DNA of 64,000 bases. It comes from an uncultured Bacteroidia bacterium. GTDB taxonomy: Bacteria > Bacteroidota > Bacteroidia > J057 > CALLMJ01. Each line of letters starts with the position of its first letter. Position 1 is the stretch's first letter. Under the pieces are notes generated by a model, which did no database searches, was not told where the DNA came from, and was given only the letters and a program-made list of their open reading frames with translations. The stretch spans positions 62,001 to 126,000 of the forward strand of contig CALLNY010000014.1 of NCBI GenBank assembly GCA_938005475.1. Reading direction: 5' to 3'. Shown here one piece after another: positions 18,568 through 28,113 of this stretch. The position numbers and the translations under genes were made by a program.

Positions 18568-18933
18568 TTATGGATACAGGATTTTGCGAAGCCAAGCCCC
18601 TGTTAATGAAGCTAAGCCCAATAAAAGCCCCTGAAGAATTGCTATGATTAGAATTAAGCCCGTAGGTTGTATTCCTAATAATTTAGCGAACTTTTGGGTC
18701 ATAAGAGGAGATTGTACATAAATCATCAAAGTATAAATTAAGGCGATAATAAAAGAGGTAATAAATCCATAGAAAAATGCTTTAACCCTAGTGGTCCTGA
18801 AAACCAATCCTAAAATAACTCCTAAAAATAATAGTAACCAATGCGTTATTGGATATGGAGTATTTAATAATTTTCCTAATGTGAGTGTAAGAATTGTGCT
18901 ACCTAAATAATAAAGAAAAATAACGCTGTTCAT
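18568..18933 (-). CDS. Small integral membrane protein, unknown function
   Basis: The 121-residue product is almost entirely hydrophobic, with about four membrane spans separated by short loops (spans near residues 5-20, 28-45, 52-72 and 92-112). A short basic stretch (FRTTRVKAF) lies between the second and third spans. No family is recognised. It starts 4 bases after the penicillin acylase stop codon and is most likely co-transcribed with it. Confidence 0.65.
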   Translation of the reverse strand: MNSVIFLYYLGSTILTLTLGKLLNTPYPITHWLLLFLGVILGLVFRTTRVKAFFYGFITSFIIALIYTLMIYVQSPLMTQKFAKLLGIQPTGLILIIAILQGLLLGLASLTGAWLRKILYP

Positions 18934-18937
18934 GACC

Positions 18938-21376
18938 TTAAAATGAATATTTAGCGATAATATTTTGAGATGGTTCTTGTGAATTCTCTAAAAAGAGAAT
19001 AGGTTTGAGATTTCCATTTAACCATACTGGTAACAAATTATCGTAATAACGACTTCCTGGATTGCCGGACTGCCCTGCTGGGTAGATGCCGAAGCCTTTG
19101 GGCTTTTTTTCTTCTAGTTGTACTACCATTCTCCAAGAAGGACCCGCAGTTTTTCCGAGTGCATTCACAATGTCAGAGCCTCCCCCATGCTTGAGAACCT
19201 CTGAAGAAAAAGCAGGTATCAATGCTAAATGAACTATGCGGGTACCACGATATTGATACCAAACAGCTCTTTCTAGGCTTCCAAAAGACTTTTGTAATTC
19301 TTGAATTGCCTGATTCCATGCTAAAACTAATAAATGTCCTGCCGTTTCTCTTAAAGCAGTATTTTTTATATCAAACCATTGATTTTCTGCATCTTTTTTG
19401 AGTAAACTAACCGTAACCACAGGCTCAGGATACCTTAATTGCAAGGTATCTTTTCCTTGAAGGATAATAAACTCATCCCAAACTAATTGTTCAAATCGCT
19501 TAAACCATTCCGTAAAGAGGCTAGGTTCAACGGCAAGCGGCTCATGCAAATAGTCCCAACGCTCTAAATTATATTTCCATTTTTTTTCTTGGATTAGTTG
19601 TTCATCTAAATAGTTCAACATAGAAGGCAAAGCAAATTCTGCAAAGAGATTTTTGTTATCCAATTGAAGGAGACGTAGACTATCTACATTAGCGTTGTAT
19701 AGATTTTTGAGTCTGTCATGGATACGTTTACCACGCTCAAAAGAAGCAAATTCCCAGTGTAAGTAATACGGGTAAGAAGTGTCTACGGGGAATTGATTAG
19801 CGGAGGCAAGGTAATCTTGCGGGGGATTCAGTGTAAAAGGATTATGATCGAAAGGGATGAAGCCTTGCCATTCGTGTTGGGGGTTGGCACCGTCCAAGGT
19901 AAATTTACCTTGCTCTTTCCATTTTAAGGGATACTTACCATTGCTTGTAAGCGCGATATCCTTATTTTTAGACGCAAAAATAAAATTTTGGGCAGGGCAA
20001 CTGTAATATTTTAAAGCATTACGGTAGTCTTGAAGATTTTGGGCACGGTTCAGGTAATAAAAAGTCAAAAGTTCTTGGGAGGGGTCATGGGCTAACCATC
20101 GGATAGCGTGGTCTTTAGGGCATTCAGGATGGAAATTTTCTCCTTTTGAATCTACAATTGGTCCATGATGGGTAATTTCAAGTGTATCTAAAACTATTCC
20201 TTTGCTACGAACATAAAAAGTATCAATACGATAGGTGATTGGTCTATATTCACCGTTATATAAATATTCTTTACGGGAAGCATCTTTGAAAGTGATTTTG
20301 TAGTAATCTAGGACATCAGGTGCTACATTGGTTACGCCCCAAGCGACATGTTCATTAAAACCAATAATGACATTTGGTGCGCCAGGGAGAGATACTCCCA
20401 CTACATTCATATTCGGTGCATGCAATTGTATTTGAAACCAAATGGAAGGGAAACTCAAACGCAAGTGGGGGTCATTCGCTAATATAGGATAACCATTCTG
20501 CGTACGTGTCCCCCCGACAACAAAATTGTTAGAACCAAGCCCTTTTTCTGTTTTTGTAAATTCAAAATTTTGAGTAATACCCTGATTTGAAGTTAGTGAA
20601 GTATTATCGGGGATTTTAGGGATTTCAGGTTTCCAGGTTTTCCAATTCGGATTTTGGGGGTGTATAGGCTCCATGATAGGGGGGTAATTGGGAAATAATT
20701 CTTTAACAACATTTTCACCAAGATAATATCTTATATCGGATAGTTCTTTATCAGAGCTTTTACCAGATAAATCCCAAGCCATGTATTTGAGAAGTAAAGC
20801 GGTTTTAAGGGGTGTCCAAGGCTCAGGGGAATACCCTAAAAGTTTAAATTCAATAGGAAAATTTTGGTAACCTAGCGTTTGAATATATGCGTTGATACCT
20901 TTGGTGTAAGCTGTCATAACTTTTTGGGCTATAGTATCTTGGCTTAAAGCCTTTATTGTATTTTCTGCACCAATGACCATCCCTATTCTACGCATGAAAC
21001 GGTCTCTTTTAAGGGCAATCTCTCCTATCACCTCTGATAATCTTCCCGAAGCGGCACGTGTTATCATATCCATTTGCCATAAACGAAAGTATGCCGTTAC
21101 ATAGCCCTGCAAAAAATATAAATCTTCATCGCTTTGTGCAAAAATATGAGGTACCATGAGATCATCAAACAAAATTTCTGCTTTACCTTTTAATTGAGAA
21201 GAAAAATTTTTAGGCATACTCACATCGGGTCTATCTAACTCCGATTGCTGTAAGAAACCTTCGTAAGGATTTAAAATATAACCTAATGCAGGAGTTTTGC
21301 CTATCTTTTGGGATAAAAAATAAAAAATTCCAACCGTAAAAAAGAATAATAGTATGAATTTCAAGACTTTCATCAT
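18938..21376 (-). CDS. Penicillin acylase-family N-terminal nucleophile hydrolase
   Basis: These secreted or periplasmic amidases cleave N-acyl bonds, including beta-lactam side chains and acyl-homoserine lactones; the native substrate here is unknown. The 812-residue product has an N-terminal hydrophobic segment (VLKFILLFFFTVGIFYFL). The alpha-subunit region contains VPHIFAQSDEDLYFLQGY. The autocatalytic cleavage site is seen as GLGSNNFVVGG near residue 280, where the serine becomes the new N-terminal nucleophile. The conserved LANDPHLRLSFPSIW and AWGVTNVAPD follow it. Two adjacent ATGs (21376, 21373) are possible starts; the upstream ATG at 21406 overlaps the promoter box. Confidence 0.9.
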   Translation of the reverse strand: MMKVLKFILLFFFTVGIFYFLSQKIGKTPALGYILNPYEGFLQQSELDRPDVSMPKNFSSQLKGKAEILFDDLMVPHIFAQSDEDLYFLQGYVTAYFRLWQMDMITRAASGRLSEVIGEIALKRDRFMRRIGMVIGAENTIKALSQDTIAQKVMTAYTKGINAYIQTLGYQNFPIEFKLLGYSPEPWTPLKTALLLKYMAWDLSGKSSDKELSDIRYYLGENVVKELFPNYPPIMEPIHPQNPNWKTWKPEIPKIPDNTSLTSNQGITQNFEFTKTEKGLGSNNFVVGGTRTQNGYPILANDPHLRLSFPSIWFQIQLHAPNMNVVGVSLPGAPNVIIGFNEHVAWGVTNVAPDVLDYYKITFKDASRKEYLYNGEYRPITYRIDTFYVRSKGIVLDTLEITHHGPIVDSKGENFHPECPKDHAIRWLAHDPSQELLTFYYLNRAQNLQDYRNALKYYSCPAQNFIFASKNKDIALTSNGKYPLKWKEQGKFTLDGANPQHEWQGFIPFDHNPFTLNPPQDYLASANQFPVDTSYPYYLHWEFASFERGKRIHDRLKNLYNANVDSLRLLQLDNKNLFAEFALPSMLNYLDEQLIQEKKWKYNLERWDYLHEPLAVEPSLFTEWFKRFEQLVWDEFIILQGKDTLQLRYPEPVVTVSLLKKDAENQWFDIKNTALRETAGHLLVLAWNQAIQELQKSFGSLERAVWYQYRGTRIVHLALIPAFSSEVLKHGGGSDIVNALGKTAGPSWRMVVQLEEKKPKGFGIYPAGQSGNPGSRYYDNLLPVWLNGNLKPILFLENSQEPSQNIIAKYSF

Positions 21377-21403
21377 TGCGAAATAAAAAAATTTATAGAC
21401 AGA

Positions 21404-21436
21404 CAAAAATACTAATTTTCAACAAACTACACTCAA
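21404..21436 (-). promoter_or_regulatory. Promoter of the penicillin acylase operon
   Basis: On the reverse strand TTG (21434-21436), a 22-base spacer and TATTTTTG (21404-21411) fit the Bacteroidota promoter. The box ends 27 bases before the ATG at 21376. Confidence 0.55.
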
Positions 21437-21527
21437 AGAAATTACAGATGGGTATAAGTGAAAAAAAAGAGATTGATTCTTGGAGGCTTTTTGGGTAAGA
21501 TTTTGATAAAATGTTTATTTTTACCGC

Positions 21528-22325
21528 ATGAATTTACAAAATAAAGTTGTCTGGGTGACGGGAGCATCATCAGGAATTGGAGAAGCTTTAGTATACGAAC
21601 TAGCCCCAAAACACTGTAAAATTATTTTATCTGCTCGTAGACAAACCGAATTAGAACGAGTACAAAAACAAGCTCAACTTTCTCATGAAAATAGTTTGAT
21701 TTTACCGTTAGACATGGAAAAACCTGAAACCTTTTCAGAGGCTTTTAATAAAGTACTAGAAAAATTTCAGCGTTTAGACGTACTGATTTTAAATGCGGGT
21801 ATCTCACAACGTTCTTTAGCAAAGGATACTCTTTTAGAAGTAGATAAAAGGTTGATGAATGTTAATTTCTTTGGGACTATAGCATTGACAAAAACCGTTC
21901 TGCCACATTTTCTAACAAGAAAAGAAGGGCATTTTGCTGTTGTAACTAGTGTTACGGGGCTTTATGGAACACCATGGCGTACTGCCTATGCCGCCTCTAA
22001 ACATGCTTTACATGGTTTTTTTGATGCGCTTCGTGCCGAACTTCACGACTACAATATTTATGTTACGATTATTGCACCAGGCTTCGTCAAAACTGCTATT
22101 TCCCTAAATGCCTTGACTGCAGATGGTACGCCTCTAAATCAAATGGATGAAGGGCAAGCCAAAGGTATATCCCCACAAAAATGTGCCCATGACATTATAC
22201 GAGGCATAGAAAAAAATAAAAATTTAGTCTTAACAGGTGGTTTTAAAGAAATTTTTGGTGTGTATTTGAAACGATTTTTCCCAAACCTATTTGCTAAAAT
22301 GATACGTAAACTCAAAGTAAGATAG
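21528..22325 (+). CDS. Short-chain dehydrogenase/reductase (SDR) family oxidoreductase
   Basis: This is a 265-residue NAD(P)H-dependent classical SDR. The cofactor motif TGASSGIG is at residues 11-18, the structural NAG motif appears in LILNAGISQRS, and the catalytic YxxxK is YAASK near residue 153 with a preceding serine in VTSVTGLYGTPW. IAPGFVKT follows. The arginine pair after the second strand (SARRQTELERV) suggests NADP preference. The overall pattern resembles DHRS7-like reductases; the substrate is unknown. A TATTTTTA sequence four bases before the ATG may be a weak promoter box. The glycosyltransferase gene begins 5 bases after its stop. Confidence 0.87.
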   Translation: MNLQNKVVWVTGASSGIGEALVYELAPKHCKIILSARRQTELERVQKQAQLSHENSLILPLDMEKPETFSEAFNKVLEKFQRLDVLILNAGISQRSLAKDTLLEVDKRLMNVNFFGTIALTKTVLPHFLTRKEGHFAVVTSVTGLYGTPWRTAYAASKHALHGFFDALRAELHDYNIYVTIIAPGFVKTAISLNALTADGTPLNQMDEGQAKGISPQKCAHDIIRGIEKNKNLVLTGGFKEIFGVYLKRFFPNLFAKMIRKLKVR

Positions 22326-22330
22326 TTTTT

Positions 22331-23524
22331 ATGCCCAAAGTTTTAAGGATTATAAATCGGCTAAATATTGGAGGTCCTACTTTCAATGCCGCCTACCTAA
22401 CTAAATATTTAAGCCCTGAATTTGAGACGCTATTAGTTTCAGGAACAATTGATGATGGAGAAACTAGCTCAGAGTATATTTTAGAGGAGTTAGGAATAAA
22501 ACCGATTTATATTCCTGAAATGCAACGCCCCATTCGTCCCCACAAAGACCGCAAAGCTTATCTCAAAATCAAGCAGATTATCCACGATTTTAAGCCCGAT
22601 ATTGTACACACGCATGCCGCTAAAGCAGGTGCATTAGGAAGGTTAGCCGCCGCAAATCTCAAGGTTCCAGTCATCTTACATACTTTTCATGGACATGTCT
22701 TCCATTCTTATTTTCACCCCCTTATTACCAAAGCCTTTATACAGATTGAGCGTTACCTCGCAAAAAAATCTTCTAAAATAATAGCTATCAGTGAACTACA
22801 AAAAAAAGAACTATCTCAAGATTTTAAAATTTGTTCAGAGCATAAAATTGCGGTCATACCGAATGGGTTTGATTTAGACCGTTTCCAGCAAAATTATGAA
22901 TTCAAAAGAACCCATTTTCGTAATCAATATCATATTCCTCAAAATATGCTAACGATTGGAATTATTGGTAGATTAGCTCCTATCAAGAATCATGAAATGT
23001 TTTTAAAATCTATTGCTATACTTAAAAATCTTACTGAAATCCCTTTTATGGCACTAATTATTGGTGACGGTGAATTAAGGCAAAATTTAGAAAATTTATG
23101 TAATACTTTACATTTACCTTTTGCTAGATTAGATAAGAATGACAAACCTCAACTCGTGAATTTTACTTCTTGGATTAAAGCAATTGACTACGCAAACGCA
23201 GGTTTGGATATCATTGCTCTAACCTCCTTGAATGAAGGTACCCCAGTAAGTTTAGTGGAAGCACAAGCGGCTGGTAATCCTATTGTTACGACAAATGTGG
23301 GAGGCGTTGCCGATATAGTCATTCATGAGAAAGCAGGCTTTCTTACTCCCCCCAATCAACCAGAACCATTTGCAAACGCATTAAAAATCCTTCTAGAAAA
23401 TGAAAACTTACGAAGCTCCATGGGAGAATTCGGTAAACAATTCGCCTTCCAACATTTTGGTTATCAGCGTTTAATCAAAGATATAGCAAACCTTTATTAT
23501 GATTTACTGGCTAAAAAACGTTAA
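22331..23524 (+). CDS. GT4-family glycosyltransferase
   Basis: This 397-residue GT-B fold glycosyltransferase would transfer a sugar from a nucleotide sugar to a glycan or lipid acceptor. N-terminal RIINRLNIGGPTFNAAYL and VHTHAAKAGALGRLAA are typical of the acceptor-side domain. The donor-side domain shows GIIGRLAPIKNHEMFL near residue 213 and the EX7E signature in NEGTPVSLVEAQAAGNPIV near 300. It resembles WbpH/EpsF-like enzymes of surface polysaccharide synthesis. No other polysaccharide cluster genes are adjacent, so the acceptor is unknown. It follows the SDR by 5 bases. Confidence 0.88.
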   Translation: MPKVLRIINRLNIGGPTFNAAYLTKYLSPEFETLLVSGTIDDGETSSEYILEELGIKPIYIPEMQRPIRPHKDRKAYLKIKQIIHDFKPDIVHTHAAKAGALGRLAAANLKVPVILHTFHGHVFHSYFHPLITKAFIQIERYLAKKSSKIIAISELQKKELSQDFKICSEHKIAVIPNGFDLDRFQQNYEFKRTHFRNQYHIPQNMLTIGIIGRLAPIKNHEMFLKSIAILKNLTEIPFMALIIGDGELRQNLENLCNTLHLPFARLDKNDKPQLVNFTSWIKAIDYANAGLDIIALTSLNEGTPVSLVEAQAAGNPIVTTNVGGVADIVIHEKAGFLTPPNQPEPFANALKILLENENLRSSMGEFGKQFAFQHFGYQRLIKDIANLYYDLLAKKR

Positions 23525-23540
23525 TTATGCTTTAAACTTT

Positions 23541-24104
23541 ATGATTTGCTTTCAACTTTCCATCCTTTACGCCCAATTCCGACCTACCTTTTTCTTTAAT
23601 AATATTGTGTCATTACAAAATTATAAAACGGATAATCCTAAATACGATTTACGTAGTTTTCTTTCCTATTCTCCTGAACTCATGTTCGGACTACAAGGTG
23701 CTAATATAGCTATTTTTTCGTTAGGCTTGAAATATCAAATGATGGGAGGACAAACTCCTAATAACCAACGTGTTGGTAGTAATTATGCAATCCTTTCTTT
23801 ACATATTACATTTTTATGGAAAATACAAAACTCCCATTTTCAATGGTTTATAAATTCAGGTCTCGAATACGGCTATGCAACAAACAAAAAACTCATTTCC
23901 CTAAATGGTATAGATTATGATTTTCACAATCACTACTGGGGGTTACATCTCTCTCCTGGAATAGAATACTCTTTTCATACAAATTATGCTATAAATTTTC
24001 AATTTCATTATGCTTTGCAAATAAACGACGCAAGTAAAAATTTTTTTATCGGAAAGTTTCATAGCTATGGTATGAATATTGGAATAAGATACCTCAAGAA
24101 TTAA
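23541..24104 (+). CDS. Small exported outer-membrane-type beta-barrel protein
   Basis: From ATG 23541 the product has 187 residues with a short leader (MICFQLSILYAQ). It then has alternating hydrophobic and aromatic strands, such as GANIAIFSLGLKYQMMGG, HFQWFINSGLEYGYATNK and HSYGMNIGIRYLKN at the end. The pattern fits an eight-stranded barrel of the outer-membrane OmpW/PorT-like type, but no specific family is recognised. An earlier ATG (23499) overlaps the glycosyltransferase frame and would spoil the signal peptide. The role is unknown. Confidence 0.6.
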   Translation: MICFQLSILYAQFRPTFFFNNIVSLQNYKTDNPKYDLRSFLSYSPELMFGLQGANIAIFSLGLKYQMMGGQTPNNQRVGSNYAILSLHITFLWKIQNSHFQWFINSGLEYGYATNKKLISLNGIDYDFHNHYWGLHLSPGIEYSFHTNYAINFQFHYALQINDASKNFFIGKFHSYGMNIGIRYLKN

Positions 24105-24178
24105 GCGGCATTCGTGAAACATTTTAACCTAAAATATGGAACCTTTCACCATACTTTTACATACCAATTGGAAAAAAC

Positions 24179-24209
24179 TTGCTTTATGAAAAAGATTGTA
24201 GTATATTTG
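24179..24209 (+). promoter_or_regulatory. Promoter with near-leaderless spacing
   Basis: TTG (24179-24181), a 20-base spacer and TATATTTG (24202-24209) fit the Bacteroidota promoter. The box ends only 5 bases before ATG 24215, so the transcript should begin at or near the start codon. Confidence 0.65.
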
Positions 24210-24214
24210 CATGA

Positions 24215-24898
24215 ATGAAATTCAAGTTAATGATTACGGGGCTTTTGTTGGGGATAGTTTTCATGCTTCATTCACAAAGCCCTGTAAAAAATAAAGAAAT
24301 TTATCAACTTTCAGGGTTAGTTATCAATAAAAAAACTAACGAGCCCATACCATTTGTTCAAGTAGTAATCCATAATAGCCGCAGAGGTACTATTGCCAAT
24401 GAAACAGGTTTTTTTAGCCTTCCCGTTTCAAAAAATGATACCGTTCTTTTTCATTCTATCGGCTTTAAGGACGCTAAACTGATTCTAAGTAACTACCTAA
24501 AATCTTACGAATTAGATCCCCAGAATCCTTATATCTATGTAATTGAGTACCTCATCGAAGACACCATTCAATTACCAAGTATAACCATCACTCCTTTTCA
24601 GAACGCAGAAGAACTTAAAACTGCTATCCTGAACGTACCTCTACCCTCTGAAAGATTAGACCAAATCTCCCAAAATAATTTAGACCCTGCTCTACTAAAA
24701 TATTTCATGAAAACTTTAGAAGTGGACGATAAAGAACGAAACCGTGCGGTTACACAATGGTATCAATACCAGTATCAACGTCAACGTTTAGCACCCATGG
24801 TTCCATTAGACCCCCTCACCCTGGCAAGACTTATTAATCATTTAGTACAACAATCCAAAGCAAAGAAACCGAAAAATTATGATTATTGGCCTGATTAA
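24215..24898 (+). CDS. Exported protein with carboxypeptidase-regulatory-like domain
   Basis: The 227-residue product has a signal peptide (FKLMITGLLLGIVFMLHS, cleavage near QSPV). A CarboxypepD_reg-like domain of about 85 residues follows (LSGLVINKKTNEPIPFVQVV ... ETGFFSLPVSKNDTVLFHSI). The rest is a polar helical tail with repeated QYQYQRQR and Pro-Leu segments. Such stand-alone domains are common in Bacteroidota envelopes and may interact with outer-membrane partners. The gene overlaps the M28 peptidase start by 20 bases, so the two are coupled and may act together. Confidence 0.78.
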   Translation: MKFKLMITGLLLGIVFMLHSQSPVKNKEIYQLSGLVINKKTNEPIPFVQVVIHNSRRGTIANETGFFSLPVSKNDTVLFHSIGFKDAKLILSNYLKSYELDPQNPYIYVIEYLIEDTIQLPSITITPFQNAEELKTAILNVPLPSERLDQISQNNLDPALLKYFMKTLEVDDKERNRAVTQWYQYQYQRQRLAPMVPLDPLTLARLINHLVQQSKAKKPKNYDYWPD

Positions 24899-26210
24899 GT
24901 ATTTTGGTTCTAAAATACAAAAAAGCCTCTGTCTTGTTTATTTTGTTTTGCTTGCTAACTTTATTTTGGGGACCTTATTCCTTCATGCTCAAGCCCTTGA
25001 CAGCCTTACTATACTTCTTAAAGCGCGTGCTCACATAGATACCCTTTGTAGTTTTACCTTTAAAGGTCGTGGCTATACTGATAATGGGCATGTACGGGCG
25101 GCTGACTACATCAAAAACCAGTTCTCTCTTTTCGGACTAAATCCTGTTTGCCCCTCCGGATTGACCCAAACCTTCAATTTCCCCCTTAACCTCATTGAAA
25201 ATGCTCAACTTATCTCAAACAACCAAAATTTATTGCCTAGCAAAGATTTCTTGCCCGCCCCCAATTCTCCCACCATTGACGTTCATAATCTAACCACGCA
25301 ATTCATAGGCTATGGCTCTCCTGAAAACTGGAAAAAAGCTAGTAAAAAAATAAAAAAACAATGGGTTATCCTTCAAGAAGGTATTCCTCCTAATACTCCC
25401 GAAAGTCTCAAAGATAGCCTAAAAAAATGGTATTCTATTGAAAATCAGATACAACAAGCTATAAAATATGACGCTAGCGGCCTCATCATCAAACAAAAAA
25501 AATTAACCCACAGCTTTGCGTCCGATACTATAAACTTCCCTGTATTATATGTCCATGAAAGTATACCATTAAAAAAAATACAACATTATGCTGTCAAAAC
25601 ACGACTTGGTAATCAATTCTCACAAAATGTAGTTGCTTTTCAACGTGGTATTATAGATAGTACTATTGTAGTCTGTGCCCATTACGACCATTTAGGAAGC
25701 ATTGGTACAACTATCTTTAGGGGGGCTAATGATAATGCTTCTGGTACTGCTTTCCTTTTAGTTCTTGCGGAACAACTCGCTAAAATACAGACTACTTACA
25801 ATATCCTTTGGATAGCCTTCGGCGCCGAAGAAACAGGACTCAAGGGTTCGCTTTTCTATGTTCTAAAAAACCCTTGTACCCCACTAGAAAAAATTAAATA
25901 TGTATTCAATTTTGATTTACTAGGACACGGTCAGGAAGGAGTCATGATAGTAGGAGCTAAAACCTTCCCCGAACTTTATCATCTTGTCAATTCCGTTAAT
26001 GAAATACTTGGTAAACCCATCTCCTTCAGCGAAAGACCTAATGCTCCCAATAGCGACCATTACCCCTTCACTTTAAAAAATATTCCTGCTTTATTTTTTT
26101 ATACTATGGGGGGACCTAAACATTATCACGATTTTTTAGACGTACCTGAAAGTTTAGAACTCATTTCTTTTGTATCTTTGCAGAAAGTTTTCTTGGAGAT
26201 ATTAAAATAA
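24879..26210 (+). CDS. M28-family zinc metallopeptidase
   Basis: This is a 443-residue exported aminopeptidase-type hydrolase. A hydrophobic leader lies near residues 17-38 (ending FLHAQA). The N-terminal half carries a PA-like inserted region. The metal-binding residues of the M28 clan are all visible: H and D in CAHYDHLGS and GANDNASGT, the catalytic and metal-binding glutamates in GAEETGLKG, D in FNFDLLGHG, and a final histidine in PKHYHDFLD. Substrates are probably peptides in the periplasm. It overlaps the carboxypeptidase-regulatory-like gene by 20 bases and is followed after 1 base by an acyltransferase gene. Confidence 0.88.
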   Translation: MIIGLIKYFGSKIQKSLCLVYFVLLANFILGTLFLHAQALDSLTILLKARAHIDTLCSFTFKGRGYTDNGHVRAADYIKNQFSLFGLNPVCPSGLTQTFNFPLNLIENAQLISNNQNLLPSKDFLPAPNSPTIDVHNLTTQFIGYGSPENWKKASKKIKKQWVILQEGIPPNTPESLKDSLKKWYSIENQIQQAIKYDASGLIIKQKKLTHSFASDTINFPVLYVHESIPLKKIQHYAVKTRLGNQFSQNVVAFQRGIIDSTIVVCAHYDHLGSIGTTIFRGANDNASGTAFLLVLAEQLAKIQTTYNILWIAFGAEETGLKGSLFYVLKNPCTPLEKIKYVFNFDLLGHGQEGVMIVGAKTFPELYHLVNSVNEILGKPISFSERPNAPNSDHYPFTLKNIPALFFYTMGGPKHYHDFLDVPESLELISFVSLQKVFLEILK

Positions 26211-26211
26211 A

Positions 26212-26796
26212 ATGATAAATGCCATTTTTCGTTGGTTATTTAAAATGCATGGTTTTAAATTAGATACAAACATACCCCCAGAGGCACAAAGATGTGTATT
26301 AGTTGCGGCTCCCCATACCAGTAACTGGGATTTAGTTTATGCACGTGCCGCTTTTGATTGGTTAAATATTCCTTTGAAATTTACTATCAAAAAGGAATGG
26401 ACTCGCTTCCCTTTTAATTTATTCTTAAATCCTATGGGGGCTCTACCCATTGATAGAACCCCTAAAAAGCCCGGTGAAGCCCGCCCTAGTATGGTTGATT
26501 CTATGGCAGATTTATTTAATCACCATGAACGCCTTGCGATGTTAGTTACCCCCGAAGCCACTCGCAAAAAAAATCCTCATTGGAAAACAGGTTTCTATTA
26601 CGTTGCCCTCAAAGCCAATGTCCCTATCGTTTGTGGATACCTCGATTACAAAACCAAAACCGCTGGAATGGGACTCGTTCTTTATCCCTCCGGCGACCTT
26701 AAAGCTGATATGAAAAAAATTATGCTATTCTACTGGGATAAAACTGCTAAATTCCCCGAAAATTTCAGTATCGATTATAGTTACCTCGATGAATAA
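26212..26796 (+). CDS. PlsC-type 1-acylglycerol-3-phosphate acyltransferase
   Basis: This 194-residue membrane-associated acyltransferase would acylate lysophospholipids or related acceptors. The catalytic HX4D motif is seen in APHTSNWDLVYARA near residue 31. The second block carries KKEWTRFPFN, and NPMGALPIDR corresponds to the acceptor-binding motif. PEATRKKNPHWKTGFY corresponds to the PEGTR-like block. It is a short form compared with PlsC (about 240 residues), similar to the acyltransferases found near lipid A or glycolipid genes. It overlaps kdsD by 8 bases, so a link to LPS-type lipid synthesis is possible. Confidence 0.82.
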   Translation: MINAIFRWLFKMHGFKLDTNIPPEAQRCVLVAAPHTSNWDLVYARAAFDWLNIPLKFTIKKEWTRFPFNLFLNPMGALPIDRTPKKPGEARPSMVDSMADLFNHHERLAMLVTPEATRKKNPHWKTGFYYVALKANVPIVCGYLDYKTKTAGMGLVLYPSGDLKADMKKIMLFYWDKTAKFPENFSIDYSYLDE

Positions 26797-27754
26797 GTCA
26801 TCAGAAAACCCTTTATCAATTGCCCAGGCTATTTTAGAACTGGAAGCAAATGCTATTTTAAAGGTCAAAGATTTATTAGACAAAAATTTCAATAAGGTAG
26901 TAGAGCTAATTTTAAATTGTAAAGGAAGGATTGTATTTTGTGGAATTGGTAAATCAGCGCATATTGCACAGAAAATTGTAGCAACATTGAACTCTACGGG
27001 CACGCCTGCTTTGTTTCTTCATGCGGCTGAAGCTGTCCATGGAGATTTAGGTATGATTTTACCTCAAGATATTGTTGTCCTTATTTCAAAAAGTGGTAAT
27101 ACCCCTGAAATGAAAAACGTTTTTTCTTTCATCAAAGTTACTGGTTGTCCTACTATTGCAATCGTGGGTAACCTTAACAGCTATTTAGCTCAAAATTGTG
27201 ATTACGTGATTAATGCAACCGTGGAGCGAGAAGCTTGCCCCCATAATTTAGCCCCAACCACCTCTACGACTGTTACACTTGCCCTTGGTGATGCTCTAGC
27301 CGTAACCCTAATGAAATTACGTAACTTCTCCGCCGATGATTTCGCTAAATTCCACCCCGGCGGGATCTTAGGAAAACGTCTCGCCATCAAAGTCGCCGAT
27401 GTAACCTCTCAAAATTATACTTTTGTCCAAGAAAATGATAATATCAAGCAAGTCATTATTGCTATCACTAAAGGGAAAAAAGGCTGTACGCTCGTCAAAA
27501 AAGACAATGAAATTTTAGGTATCATTACTGACGGTGATATACGTAGGGCATTAGAAAAATATGAACACCTTAACAACTTAACAGCCAAAGATATTATGAC
27601 GTATAACCCAAAATTCACTGACGCACAAGAGTTTGCTTATGACGCCCTCGTACGTATGGAAAATTTAAAAATCTCTCAATTACTAGTTTATGAGAGAAAT
27701 GAATTCTATGGAATAGTTCACTTACACGACCTACTCAATGAAGGCTTAAAGTAG
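26789..27754 (+). CDS. kdsD: Arabinose-5-phosphate isomerase (KDO pathway)
   Basis: KdsD interconverts ribulose 5-phosphate and arabinose 5-phosphate for KDO synthesis in LPS. The 321-residue product has an N-terminal SIS domain with CGIGKSAHIAQKIVATLNST, HAAEAVHGDLGMI and SKSGNTPEMKNV. The sugar-isomerase-specific CPHNLAPTTSTTVTLALGDA and FHPGGILGKRL follow, and then two C-terminal CBS domains (ITDGDIRRALEKY, with YGIVHLHDLL at the end). Order and length match KdsD/GutQ closely. It overlaps the acyltransferase gene by 8 bases. A 382-base gene-free stretch follows. Confidence 0.93.
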   Translation: MNKSSENPLSIAQAILELEANAILKVKDLLDKNFNKVVELILNCKGRIVFCGIGKSAHIAQKIVATLNSTGTPALFLHAAEAVHGDLGMILPQDIVVLISKSGNTPEMKNVFSFIKVTGCPTIAIVGNLNSYLAQNCDYVINATVEREACPHNLAPTTSTTVTLALGDALAVTLMKLRNFSADDFAKFHPGGILGKRLAIKVADVTSQNYTFVQENDNIKQVIIAITKGKKGCTLVKKDNEILGIITDGDIRRALEKYEHLNNLTAKDIMTYNPKFTDAQEFAYDALVRMENLKISQLLVYERNEFYGIVHLHDLLNEGLK

Positions 27755-28113
27755 TTTATCTTTCTATAACCTGCAATAAACTTACTGACCTTATAAATTC
27801 CTTCAAGAAACTTGTGCTGTGTGAAGTAAAAACCAACCTTATTGTAACCTTCAACTATGCTAAGGCTTCGGTCCTAAAACAATCCCAGCTACTCCCTGTG
27901 TTCTCAAGTGGTAAAAAATTCATCAAGGAAAACACAAAACAAAAAGAGTCATAAAGAAAAGATAATTTGAACAAAATTTTGATGTACATTATAATAAATA
28001 ATGAAAACAATCTCTCGTATATATGCGTAGATAGTACAATCCGTGAATTTATCACCCAGAAGCTTTAATTAAAAACCCAAAATAAAAATTAGTTCTCGTA
28101 AAATAAAAAAGCT
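27755..28113. other. Gene-free stretch with a GC-richer, unassigned patch
   Basis: No credible reading frame covers this stretch. The part 27775-27915 is more GC-rich and less repetitive than typical intergenic DNA here. It contains a TTCG turn flanked by short complementary bases (AGGCTTCGGTCCT, 27862-27874). It could be an uncharacterised structured RNA, a decayed gene, or nothing. The second half, from 27916, is plain AT-rich sequence. No tRNA, RNase P, tmRNA or SRP signature was found by eye. Confidence 0.3.

Noticed and set aside
27855-28055. Reverse-strand open frame of 66 codons after kdsD
   Set aside because: No promoter or start context, low-complexity composition and no recognisable motif.
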